Below, piece after piece: positions 10,612 through 18,294 of a stretch of DNA of 64,000 nt (position 1 is the stretch's first letter; the number at the start of each line of letters is the position of its first letter). This stretch comes from Citromicrobium sp. JLT1363. GTDB lineage: Bacteria; Pseudomonadota; Alphaproteobacteria; Sphingomonadales; Sphingomonadaceae. The notes under the pieces are model-generated. The model had not been told where the DNA came from and did not search any database. It worked only from the letters and a program-made list of their open reading frames with translations. The translations under genes and the position numbers were made by a program. The stretch spans positions 124,001 to 188,000 of the forward strand of contig NZ_AEUE01000001.1 in assembly GCF_000186705.1 (NCBI RefSeq). The letters are read 5' to 3'.

Positions 10612-12144
10612 ATGCATCCGATTACACACGCGGCCACGCGGCCCGACCACGCGGCCATTATAGACGCAGCCAGCGGTACTACCGTCACCTATGGCGAACT
10701 GGAGGCCCGGGCCAATCGCATCGCGCGCTGGCTGCGCGCGCAGGGAGTCACACGCGGGACCAGCGTGGGCCTGCTGCTCGAAAACCGGCCGCTCTATCTC
10801 GAGATATTCTGGGCGACCCAGCGGATCGGTGCGATGCTGGTGCCGGTATCCACCCGGCTGACCGCGCCCGAGATCGCCTACATTCTCGAAGATGCCGAAT
10901 GCTCCTTGCTGCTCACGTCGCGCACTTACGCCGATGTGACGCAGGAGCTGGCGCGATCAATGCCCGATCTTCGGATCGTCGATGTCGATAGCGACGCCTT
11001 CTCCGCTGAGGTGTCCGGCCAGTCATCGCAGATGGTGGAAGACCCGGTGCCCGGGCAGTACATGGTCTATTCCTCCGGCACGACGGGGCGACCCAAGGGC
11101 ATCAAGCCGGCCCCTCCGCCGAGCGAGGATATCACCGCGCCCAACCCGCTGGTGGGGCTGGCGACGATGGGCGTGGGCATGCCCGCCGATGGCAGCATGG
11201 TCTATCTCTCGCCCGCACCGCTCTACCACGCGGCGCCGCTCGGCTGGTGCAGCACGGCGCACCGGCTGGGCGGGACCGTTGTCATCATGGACAAATTCAC
11301 GCCCGAAGGCGCGCTCGCCGCGATCGAGCGGTATGGCGTGACCGATAGCCAGTGGGTGCCCACCCATTTCGTGCGCATGTTGCGGCTGCCCGAGGAGGAA
11401 CGGGCGCGCTACGATCTTTCCACCCACCAGCGCGCGATCCATGCCGCCGCGCCGTGTCCGGTGCCGATCAAGCGGGCGATGATCGAATGGTGGGGGCCGA
11501 TCATCCAGGAATATTACGCCGGGTCCGAAGGGATCGGCATGTCGCTGGTGAAGAGCGAGGAATGGCTGGCGAAGCCCGGCACGGTAGGCCGCATGATCTA
11601 CGGCAAGGCGCATGTCTGCGGGCCGGATGGCACCGAGCTGCCGCCTGGCGAGACGGGTCTGCTGTTCTTCGAGAACGAAGTCCTGCCCAGCTATCACAAG
11701 GATCCGGACAAGACGGCCGATGCCATGAACCGTCAGGGCTGGATGACGCTTGGCGATATCGGCCATATCGACGAGGATGGCTTCATCTTCCTGACCGACC
11801 GCAAGAGCCACATGATCATTTCCGGCGGGGTGAACATCTATCCGCAGGAGATCGAGGACCTGCTGGTTTCGCACCCCGACGTGCTCGATGCGGCGGTGAT
11901 CGGCGTGCCCGACGACGATCTGGGCGAGCGTGTGGTCGCGGTGGTGCAGCCGGCGGATATGGACCAGGCGGGCGATGCGATGGAGCAGGCCCTGCGCGAC
12001 TACCTGGAGCCGCAGCTCAGCCGGATAAAAATGCCGCGCCAGTTTGACTTCCGGCCCGATCTCCCGCGCGAGGCCAATGGCAAGCTCTACAAGCGCGAAC
12101 TGCGCGACGAATATGCCCGGCTCGCCGAGACGCAGTCTGGCTGA
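10612..12144 (+). CDS. AMP-forming acyl-CoA synthetase (ANL superfamily)
   Basis: A cytoplasmic CoA ligase of 510 residues that activates a carboxylic acid through an acyl-adenylate. The P-loop-like signature YSSGTTGRPKGI lies near residue 153. Further on are YYAGSEG (acyl/adenine pocket), TLGDIGHIDEDGF (hinge region), DRKSHMIISGGVNIYPQEIE and the C-terminal lysine in EANGKLYKREL. It resembles fatty-acid or aryl/steroid acid ligases of the FadD3 type; the exact acid cannot be read. An acidic or Pro-rich insertion (PAPPPSEDITAPN) follows the P-loop. The gene converges on galU with a 6-nt gap. Confidence 0.88.
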   Translation: MHPITHAATRPDHAAIIDAASGTTVTYGELEARANRIARWLRAQGVTRGTSVGLLLENRPLYLEIFWATQRIGAMLVPVSTRLTAPEIAYILEDAECSLLLTSRTYADVTQELARSMPDLRIVDVDSDAFSAEVSGQSSQMVEDPVPGQYMVYSSGTTGRPKGIKPAPPPSEDITAPNPLVGLATMGVGMPADGSMVYLSPAPLYHAAPLGWCSTAHRLGGTVVIMDKFTPEGALAAIERYGVTDSQWVPTHFVRMLRLPEEERARYDLSTHQRAIHAAAPCPVPIKRAMIEWWGPIIQEYYAGSEGIGMSLVKSEEWLAKPGTVGRMIYGKAHVCGPDGTELPPGETGLLFFENEVLPSYHKDPDKTADAMNRQGWMTLGDIGHIDEDGFIFLTDRKSHMIISGGVNIYPQEIEDLLVSHPDVLDAAVIGVPDDDLGERVVAVVQPADMDQAGDAMEQALRDYLEPQLSRIKMPRQFDFRPDLPREANGKLYKRELRDEYARLAETQSG

Positions 12145-12150
12145 GCGCGC

Positions 12151-13032
12151 CTAGTCGGCCAGCAGCCGTCTCGCCATTGCGCGCACTTCGTCGCCCATAT
12201 CCTTGCGCTCCAATGCCAGCGCCAGGGTCGCCTCCACGAAGCCGACCTTGCTGCCGCAATCGTAGCGGGCGCCGTCGAAGGTGACCGCGTGGAAGGGCTG
12301 CTGCCCGATCATCCGCGCCATCGCGTCGGTCAGCTGGATCTCGCCGCCCGCGCCCTTGCCCTGCGTTTCCAGCACGCGCATCACCTCGGGCTGCAGGATG
12401 TAGCGGCCCGAGATGATCTTGTTCGAGGGCGCCTCGGCCACCGGCGGCTTCTCGACCAGTCCGCGCACTTCGGTCAGCGAGCCGTCTTCCTTGCCCGGGT
12501 CGACCACCCCGTAGCTGGAGACGGTTTCCTGCGGCACCTCGAGCACGCTGATCAGATTGCCGCCGACCTTATCGTAAGCGTCCACCATCTGCTTCATGCA
12601 GCCCGAGCTGCCTTCCCGGCCGATCATCAGCTCGTCGGGCAGGAAGATCGCGAAAGGATCGTCCCCCACGATCGCGCGCGCGCACCAGATCGCATGGCCC
12701 AGGCCCAGCGGGACCTGCTGACGCACGGTGATGATGTCGCCCGGAGTCGCACGGGTGGAATCGAGGATCGCCAGATCCTTGCCGCGTTCCTCCATCGTCT
12801 GTTCGAGTTCGAAGGCGACGTCGAAATGTTCGACGATCGCTGTCTTCCCGCGACCGGTGACGAAGATCATCTGCTCGATTCCCGCCTCGCGCGCCTCGTC
12901 CACCGCATACTGGATCAGCGGACGGTCGACGATCGCCAGCATCTCCTTGGGAATGGCCTTGGTTGCGGGAAGGAAGCGGGTGCCGAGCCCCGCGACCGGG
13001 AAAACGGCTTTCTTGATCGGTTTGTGCGCCAT
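12151..13032 (-). CDS. galU: UTP--glucose-1-phosphate uridylyltransferase
   Basis: Makes UDP-glucose, the precursor for surface polysaccharides and glycolipids. The 293 residues match the usual size. The N-terminal nucleotide-binding signature PVAGLGTRFLPATKAIPKEM and the following DRPLIQYAVDEA are intact, as are VLEVPQETVSSYGVV and the VEKPP substrate-binding segment. It is transcribed away from murA across a 133-nt promoter region. GalU supplies sugar nucleotides of the kind the glycosylation locus near 26-29 kb would need. Confidence 0.96.
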   Translation of the reverse strand: MAHKPIKKAVFPVAGLGTRFLPATKAIPKEMLAIVDRPLIQYAVDEAREAGIEQMIFVTGRGKTAIVEHFDVAFELEQTMEERGKDLAILDSTRATPGDIITVRQQVPLGLGHAIWCARAIVGDDPFAIFLPDELMIGREGSSGCMKQMVDAYDKVGGNLISVLEVPQETVSSYGVVDPGKEDGSLTEVRGLVEKPPVAEAPSNKIISGRYILQPEVMRVLETQGKGAGGEIQLTDAMARMIGQQPFHAVTFDGARYDCGSKVGFVEATLALALERKDMGDEVRAMARRLLAD

Positions 13033-13165
13033 GGCTTGCGAGTATGATGGCCGCTGGGAGGGCGGTCAATGGCGGGCCCGGGAAGCTAGCAATCATTAGT
13101 CGAGGAGAGTCAGCCGATGCGGGCTTCGACTTGTCTTGCCGCGCATGCCCGCTAAACGCTCTGGG

Positions 13166-14449
13166 ATGGACAAGCTAAGCATTACGGGAGGGCAGAGGCT
13201 CTCCGGCACCATCCCGATTTCCGGCGCCAAGAACGCGGCGCTGACCCTCATTCCGTGCGCGCTGCTGACCGACGAGCCGCTCACGCTGCGCAACTTGCCG
13301 CGGCTGGCGGATATCGACAGCTTCCAGCACCTGATGACGCAGTTCGGCGTGTCGGTGAACATTGCCGGGACCAAGCCGGAAGATTTCGGCCGGGTGGTTA
13401 CTTACGAAGCCACCCGCCTCACCTCGACCACCGCGCCCTACGATCTGGTGCGCAAGATGCGCGCATCGATCCTGGTGCTCGGGCCGATGCTGGCACGCGC
13501 AGGGGTGGCCACGGTCTCGCAGCCCGGCGGATGCGCCATCGGCAACCGTCCGATCGACCTGCACCTGTCCGCGCTCGAAGCGCTGGGGGCGGAGATCGAG
13601 CTGGCGCAGGGCTATGTCCGCGCGCATGCGCCCGACGGCGGCCTGCCGGGCGGCGAGTTCGACTTCCCCGTGGTCTCGGTCGGCGCGACCGAGAATGCGT
13701 TGATGGCGGCGGTGCTCGCCAACGGCACTTCGACTTTGCGCAACGCCGCGCGCGAGCCCGAGATCGTCGACCTGTGCAACCTGCTGGTGGCGATGGGGGC
13801 CGAGATCGAGAATATCGGCCAGTCCGACCTCGTCATCCATGGCGTGAAGCGGCTGAACGGTGCGACCTACAAGGTAATGGCCGACCGGATCGAGGCAGGC
13901 TCCTATGCCTGCGCCGCCGCGATCACCGGGGGCGACGCGCGGCTCGAAGGCGCGAAGGCGGACGATATGTCGGCCACCTTGCACGCGCTGCGCAATATCG
14001 GCGTCCACGTGGAAAGCGATGCCAAGGGCGTCAATATTGCTGCCGACGGCAAGCTGCGCGCAGCCAACCTCTCGACAGCGCCCTATCCCGGCCTGGCGAC
14101 CGACATGCAGGCCCAGCTTATGGCCCTGCTGACGGTGGCCGAGGGCACGAGCGTCCTGACCGAAACCATCTTCGAAAACCGCTACATGCACGTGCCCGAA
14201 CTCAAGCGGATGGGCGCCGACATCGAGGTTTCGGGGCGCACCGCCATCGTCAAGGGAGTCGAGGGGCTGACCGGCGCGGAAGTGATGGCGACAGATCTGC
14301 GCGCTTCGATGAGCCTGGTGATCGCGGCGCTTGCGGCAAAGGGCGAATCGCAGATCCGGCGCATCTACCACCTCGACCGCGGATACGAGCGGCTGGAGGA
14401 GAAGCTGCAGGCGATCGGCGCACAAATCGAGCGGGTCGGCGACGAATAG
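13166..14449 (+). CDS. murA: UDP-N-acetylglucosamine 1-carboxyvinyltransferase
   Basis: First committed enzyme of peptidoglycan synthesis, adding enolpyruvate to UDP-GlcNAc in the cytoplasm. Length 427 residues, as expected. The [10 protein letters not shown] motif with the catalytic Lys is near residue 20, and [11 protein letters not shown] carries the catalytic Cys (residue 123), so the enzyme should be fosfomycin-sensitive. Two inside-out alpha/beta barrel halves are apparent. The start MDKLSITGG at 13166 was chosen over an in-frame start 30 nt upstream because it matches the family N-terminus. Confidence 0.97.
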   Translation: MDKLSITGGQRLSGTIPISGAKNAALTLIPCALLTDEPLTLRNLPRLADIDSFQHLMTQFGVSVNIAGTKPEDFGRVVTYEATRLTSTTAPYDLVRKMRASILVLGPMLARAGVATVSQPGGCAIGNRPIDLHLSALEALGAEIELAQGYVRAHAPDGGLPGGEFDFPVVSVGATENALMAAVLANGTSTLRNAAREPEIVDLCNLLVAMGAEIENIGQSDLVIHGVKRLNGATYKVMADRIEAGSYACAAAITGGDARLEGAKADDMSATLHALRNIGVHVESDAKGVNIAADGKLRAANLSTAPYPGLATDMQAQLMALLTVAEGTSVLTETIFENRYMHVPELKRMGADIEVSGRTAIVKGVEGLTGAEVMATDLRASMSLVIAALAAKGESQIRRIYHLDRGYERLEEKLQAIGAQIERVGDE

Positions 14450-14517
14450 CACGCCTGCGCAGGACCCAAAGCCGCGCTCCTTCGTTCGCCAGATAGAACG
14501 ATTATTGGAGACGTGAG

Positions 14518-14745
14518 ATGGGTTTGATTCGCACCGCAATCCTGGGTGGCCTCGGTTACCTGGGTTACAAGGCCTACAAGGACCGCAAGGACGAGAACGG
14601 CGTGGCCTTCGCCAAAGGTCAGCCCGAAGGTGCCTTCCGCGAAGCCGGTTCGGGCGCAACGGCCACCAAGGGCGACAAGATGAGCGAGACCGACGAAGCT
14701 CTCGACGAGACCTTCCCGGCCAGCGACGCAACCGCGAAGTACTGA
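14518..14745 (+). CDS. Small glycine-zipper protein with DETFPASD motif (75 residues, unknown function)
   Basis: A 75-residue protein with a short hydrophobic Gly-rich N-terminus (MGLIRTAILGGLGYLGYKAY) that could insert in or lie on the membrane, then a charged soluble tail ending with DEALDETFPASDATAKY. The DETFPASD motif recurs in small sphingomonad proteins of unknown role. A GGAGACGTGAG ribosome-binding site precedes the ATG. The gene ends one base before the stop of the convergent RHH gene. Confidence 0.7.
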   Translation: MGLIRTAILGGLGYLGYKAYKDRKDENGVAFAKGQPEGAFREAGSGATATKGDKMSETDEALDETFPASDATAKY

Positions 14746-14746
14746 G

Positions 14747-15007
14747 CTAGTCGGACGGGGGCGGGCCTTGCGGTCCGGCCCCGCTCCTCACCTCGGCAAC
14801 GAGGAATTGCCTGATGGCGCTGGCGAGCCCGGTCGGCTCGTCGGCTTCGAGCCGTGCAACATCGATCTGCGCGACGATGGCATTTATCGGTACGCGGCGC
14901 TGTTCGGCCAACTCGCGCAGCAAGTCCCAGAAGACAGGCTCCAGCGAAATGCTGGTCTTGTGGCCGGCGATCTCGACCGAGCGTTTTACGGGTGGGTGGT
15001 AACTCAC
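14747..15007 (-). CDS. Ribbon-helix-helix (RHH_4 type) domain protein
   Basis: An 86-residue protein with the RHH_4 signature KRSVEIAGHKTSISLEPVFW then LLRELAEQRRVPINAIVAQID: a short N-terminal strand that would pair in a dimer, then two helices. RHH proteins usually bind DNA, but the RHH_4 group has no established target. The start is a GTG at 15007 whose GTGA overlaps the stop of the upstream hydrolase gene, implying coupled translation. Confidence 0.8.
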   Translation of the reverse strand: MSYHPPVKRSVEIAGHKTSISLEPVFWDLLRELAEQRRVPINAIVAQIDVARLEADEPTGLASAIRQFLVAEVRSGAGPQGPPPSD

Positions 15008-15822
15008 GGAGCCATCGGCGTATCGCCGGGCGCAAGGGCTTCCGCCGCTTCCCACTGTTGCCAGATCCCGCCCGCAATCGAATCGAGCGGGACCCAGTGG
15101 CCGCCTCCCTTGAGATTGATCCGGGTGATGTTTGGCCCGCCCGCTTCTTCCAGCCGCTCAACCATCTTGGGATCGACCGTCCCGTCTCTCGTGCCGTGCA
15201 GGAGCAGCGCAGGCTCTGTCACGAGAGCAATCGAGGCGAGATTGTCGTAGCGTTCCTTGATGAACGGCCGCGCAAGGAGCGGTGCGGCATCGCGCAGACG
15301 GGTGAACGCGCCCATCGTTGCCACGCCGGCAAAATCGTCACGCGCCGCCATTTGCAGGGCGACTGCGCCGCCCAGCGAAAAACCGAAGAGATAAATCCGT
15401 GCGTCGGGCCTCAGCTCGCGTGCCTTGGCGATCCACGCTTCGGCATCGCTGTAGAGCCCGCCTTCCGAAGGAGTGCCCGGGTTGTCGCCATAGCCGCGAT
15501 AGGAGGCGACCAGCACGCCGCGCCCCCCGATGCGCAGAGGCTCGGCGCGATAGGCAGATACGAGGTGGTTGTAGCCGTTGCCGTGGAACACCACGACAAT
15601 CTGGTCGATGCCCTCTTCTGGCGGCCAGAACGCGCCTTCCAGCTCGAGCCCGTCTCGCGTCTTCGCCTGAATCGGCAAAGGCGGCTCACCGCGAAATTCC
15701 ACCTCGGTCTGGGATAGCGGGACGGGTTGATAGACCCGATCGGAGACCGGGCCGGCATGCGCGGGCGCGGCAGCCGTGCCGATCAGCGAGACCGCGCATG
15801 CCGCCAGGAAAAGTCTGAACAT
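15004..15822 (-). CDS. Exported alpha/beta hydrolase
   Basis: A 272-residue hydrolase with a cleavable signal peptide (about 1-23, ending APAHA). The catalytic triad can be read: the nucleophile Ser in the elbow GFSLGG (near residue 149), an Asp in LLHGTRDGTVDP (near 214) and a His in KGGGHW (near 244). VVFHGNGYN is the oxyanion-hole strand. It resembles periplasmic BAAT/DUF1100-type serine hydrolases; the ester or amide substrate is unknown. The downstream RHH gene overlaps its stop by 4 nt. Confidence 0.85.
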   Translation of the reverse strand: MFRLFLAACAVSLIGTAAAPAHAGPVSDRVYQPVPLSQTEVEFRGEPPLPIQAKTRDGLELEGAFWPPEEGIDQIVVVFHGNGYNHLVSAYRAEPLRIGGRGVLVASYRGYGDNPGTPSEGGLYSDAEAWIAKARELRPDARIYLFGFSLGGAVALQMAARDDFAGVATMGAFTRLRDAAPLLARPFIKERYDNLASIALVTEPALLLHGTRDGTVDPKMVERLEEAGGPNITRINLKGGGHWVPLDSIAGGIWQQWEAAEALAPGDTPMAP

Positions 15823-15891
15823 GGAAGGCGCTCCGCATGATCCTGCAGCTGGCGATACCGTCGGCGCCGCACGGGGGCGCGCCGCGGCGCC

Positions 15892-16614
15892 TCAATACAT
15901 GTGCTGGCCACCATTGATGCTCATGGTCGATCCGGTGACGAAGGCACCATCGTCTGCGGTCAGGAAGGCGACGCCGCGGGCGATTTCCTCTGCCTGGCCA
16001 AGCCGGCCGACGGGAATCTTCGCCACGATCTTCTCCAGCACGTTGTCGGGCACGGCGGCGACCATATCCGTATCGATATAGCCCGGGGCAATCGCGTTGA
16101 CGGTGATGCCGAAGCGCGCGCCTTCCTGCGCCAGCGCCTTGGTGAAGCCGTGGATACCGGACTTGGCGGCGGCATAGTTCACCTGGCCGTACTGGCCGGC
16201 CTGCCCGTTGATCGAGCCGATATTGACGATCCGGCCCCAGTTGCCTTCGCGCATGCCCGGGAAGCATGCCTTGGCCATGTTGAAGCAGCCGCCCAGGTTG
16301 ACCCGCATCACCTCGTTCCAGTCGTCGAAGCTCATCCGGGCGAGCGTGCCATCGCGGGTGATCCCGGCGTTGTTGACGAGGATTTCGACGTGTCCGTGTT
16401 CTTCGGTGATGCGCGAACAGTTTTCGAGACAGGCTTCGTGGTCGCCCACATCCCACTTCATCGCGGTGATGCCGGTGCGCGCGGAGAATTCCTTCGCGCG
16501 TTCATCATTGCCCGCGTAGTTCGCAATCACCGTGCGGCCCTGTTCTTTCAGGGCAAGGCTGATGGCCTCGCCAATCCCGCGCGTGCCCCCCGTCACGACT
16601 GCAACTCGTGCCAT
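15892..16614 (-). CDS. phbB: Acetoacetyl-CoA reductase, NADPH-dependent SDR
   Basis: Short-chain dehydrogenase of 240 residues that reduces acetoacetyl-CoA to (R)-3-hydroxybutyryl-CoA for polyhydroxybutyrate synthesis. It has the Rossmann motif VTGGTRGIGEAI, NNAGITRDGTLARMSFDDW, the catalytic Ser/Tyr/Lys in NIGSINGQAGQYGQVNYAAAKSG (written here as two overlapping parts: NIGSINGQAGQ and GQVNYAAAKSG) and NAIAPGYIDTDM. The Q-rich GQAGQ segment before the active Tyr is characteristic of PhbB rather than FabG. Start at ATG 16614 with GGGAGG 7 nt upstream. PHB depolymerase is at 33.5 kb. Confidence 0.92.
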   Translation of the reverse strand: MARVAVVTGGTRGIGEAISLALKEQGRTVIANYAGNDERAKEFSARTGITAMKWDVGDHEACLENCSRITEEHGHVEILVNNAGITRDGTLARMSFDDWNEVMRVNLGGCFNMAKACFPGMREGNWGRIVNIGSINGQAGQYGQVNYAAAKSGIHGFTKALAQEGARFGITVNAIAPGYIDTDMVAAVPDNVLEKIVAKIPVGRLGQAEEIARGVAFLTADDGAFVTGSTMSINGGQHMY

Positions 16615-16639
16615 CCTCAATCCTCCCATTGCTTTTCAA

Positions 16640-16655
16640 GTCTTTGAACAAAGAC
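16640..16655. promoter_or_regulatory. Perfect 16-bp palindrome upstream of phbB (candidate operator)
   Basis: GTCTTTGAACAAAGAC is fully self-complementary apart from its central AA. It ends 26 nt before the phbB start and lies in the likely leader or promoter. No T-run follows on either strand, so a terminator is unlikely. Which protein binds it is unknown. Confidence 0.4.
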
Positions 16656-16734
16656 GTAGCGTCAGCCGCAGGCGCGGGCAAAGCAAAACGGGAGCGGAGG
16701 AGCTTTTTTCGGCGGCGGGTGCAGCCGGGCGCAA

Positions 16735-17490
16735 TCAGAAGCGCAGCTGCGTGCCGATATAGACCGACTGGCTGTCTTCCGCGCCGTCGGTCAGCGGGGT
16801 CAGCCGGTCGCGTTCCTCGGACAGGCGCACGCCGGCGGTCACATCCAGGTTACGCGTGACGCGGTATGCGCCGCCCAGATCGAGCTGACGCTCTCCGCGC
16901 CCTTCGAGCGTGCGCGGCGCGCGCCCGGGGGTGCGTTCCTGATCGACCGAGATGCGCGGCTGGAACCGGCTCGGTTCATCCTTCACGCCCTGCGAGGGGC
17001 GGAATTCGGAGAGGTCCGGCATGGTAATCTTCGAAACAGACTTGGGCAGTTCGGCCACCGGCTTGGTGAAGCTCTGGTAGCCGCGGGCCACGCCAAGGTC
17101 GAAGGCGGACGGGGCGACCGCGACATCGCGGCGGCCCGGTTCGCTGCGCGCCGAATCGATGGCCGAGCGAATCGAGATCGCGCGCGCCGAATCATCGTCG
17201 AGGCGGACGGCCACCGTCACCGTACGGTCTGAGACAGCCTTCCCGGCGGCAGGCGTGAAAGGCAATGCCTCGCGACGGGCGGCGTAGCGTTCAGCCACGC
17301 GGCGGGCGAGTTCGGGATCGACAGTGGCAGGCGTGAAGCGGGTGCCCTTGGCGTCGGCCCCGGAAACAAGCGTAGGTGCGGTCGCTTCGACCAGGGCGGC
17401 GCCGACCACCGGAGCCGCGACCAGCGCCAGCGCCCCGCCAATGGCGGGTGCAAGCAGCTTGCGCAGTACAGGTGCGGTTTTCTTGCCCAT
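16735..17490 (-). CDS. Exported protein with barrel-like C-terminus (unknown function)
   Basis: 251 residues starting MGKKTAPVLRKLLAPAIGGA at 17490. A basic N-terminus and a long hydrophobic stretch (about 5-35) look like a signal peptide or anchor. The middle is polar. The last 50 residues form short alternating strands (GAYRVTRNLDVTAGVRLSEE, then VYIGTQLRF) ending in Phe, as outer-membrane barrel proteins do for BAM recognition. The piece is too short for a full barrel alone. No named family is recognised. It is divergent from the DUF3576 gene. Confidence 0.7.
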   Translation of the reverse strand: MGKKTAPVLRKLLAPAIGGALALVAAPVVGAALVEATAPTLVSGADAKGTRFTPATVDPELARRVAERYAARREALPFTPAAGKAVSDRTVTVAVRLDDDSARAISIRSAIDSARSEPGRRDVAVAPSAFDLGVARGYQSFTKPVAELPKSVSKITMPDLSEFRPSQGVKDEPSRFQPRISVDQERTPGRAPRTLEGRGERQLDLGGAYRVTRNLDVTAGVRLSEERDRLTPLTDGAEDSQSVYIGTQLRF

Positions 17491-17820
17491 ATCCCCAGTT
17501 CTAACACCGCGAGACTTACACACGGTGAATAGCCACCGAATGCCTCGCCCCCGCTTTCGATCCAGGGTGTTAAGTCATCGCTGGGTGGCTTTCCAGTTTT
17601 TCCACAAGGGGTCGCTTCGCTTGCGACAGAGGTGTTGCAAGAGGCACACAGGGTCGCCGCATGCCCTCGCAAGGTTCATCATGCGTACACCCGCACACGC
17701 CAGCTTGCGCGCAGGAAGGCAGGCGCGCCCTTGCTGCGGTTGGTCCGTGGCGATAGAGGCATCAGCATGCGCGGTCTGCCGACCTGCTCCTTCGCATTTT
17801 TCTTTGGAAAGCCAGCCACG
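17491..17820. other. 330-nt divergent intergenic region
   Basis: Must hold promoters for the leftward exported protein and the rightward DUF3576-leuS-lptE-holA cluster. Visible elements are a small hairpin GTCGC/GCGAC at 17611-17627 and a single TTTTCCACA at 17598-17606, one mismatch from a DnaA box. I see no convincing coding frame, tRNA or terminator. Confidence 0.4.
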
Positions 17821-18264
17821 ATGATCCAGCGCCGCCTCCCGATTGCTTCCGCCAGCCTGCTCGGCCTCGCTGCCGCCCTGTCGGCCTGCGCCAGCGGCAA
17901 CGACCTGCCCAGTGCCGATACCGCCGCCAGCCAGGTGACGACGATCGGCGTCAATTCCTATCTCTGGCGCGCCAGCCTCGAAGCGGTGAGCTTCGCGCCG
18001 CTGCTTCAGGCGGACAGTGCGGGCGGCGTGATCGTGACGGACTGGTTCGCCAATCCGGAAAACCCGGCCGAGCGTGTGAAGCTGACCGTTTCGATCCTCG
18101 ATCAGGATCTGCGCGCCGATGCGCTGCGCGTGGCGGCCAGCCGCCAGGTCAGCCAGGGCGGCGGCTGGGTCGATGCGCCGGTGCAGGCCGCGACCGTGCA
18201 GAAGCTGGAAGACATCATCCTGACCAAGGCACGCGAATTGCGCCGCCAGGCGATCGCCAGCTAA
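17821..18264 (+). CDS. DUF3576 domain-containing lipoprotein
   Basis: A 147-residue lipoprotein with signal and lipobox LAAALSAC (Cys near residue 22) followed by a compact domain with VNSYLWRASLEAVSF, DSAGGVIVTDWF and the closing ILTKARELRRQAI helix, matching DUF3576. The family commonly sits directly upstream of leuS in alphaproteobacteria, as here (30 nt gap). Its function is not established; the neighbouring lptE suggests an envelope role. The start is the ATG just before the signal peptide. Confidence 0.85.
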   Translation: MIQRRLPIASASLLGLAAALSACASGNDLPSADTAASQVTTIGVNSYLWRASLEAVSFAPLLQADSAGGVIVTDWFANPENPAERVKLTVSILDQDLRADALRVAASRQVSQGGGWVDAPVQAATVQKLEDIILTKARELRRQAIAS

Positions 18265-18294
18265 GCCACTCACCTATCCGATAAAGACCCGAGC

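Noticed and set aside
17598-17606. Possible DnaA box TTTTCCACA
   Set aside because: Single site with one mismatch, no cluster, no AT-rich unwinding region and no dnaA/dnaN or repC neighbour; not an origin.
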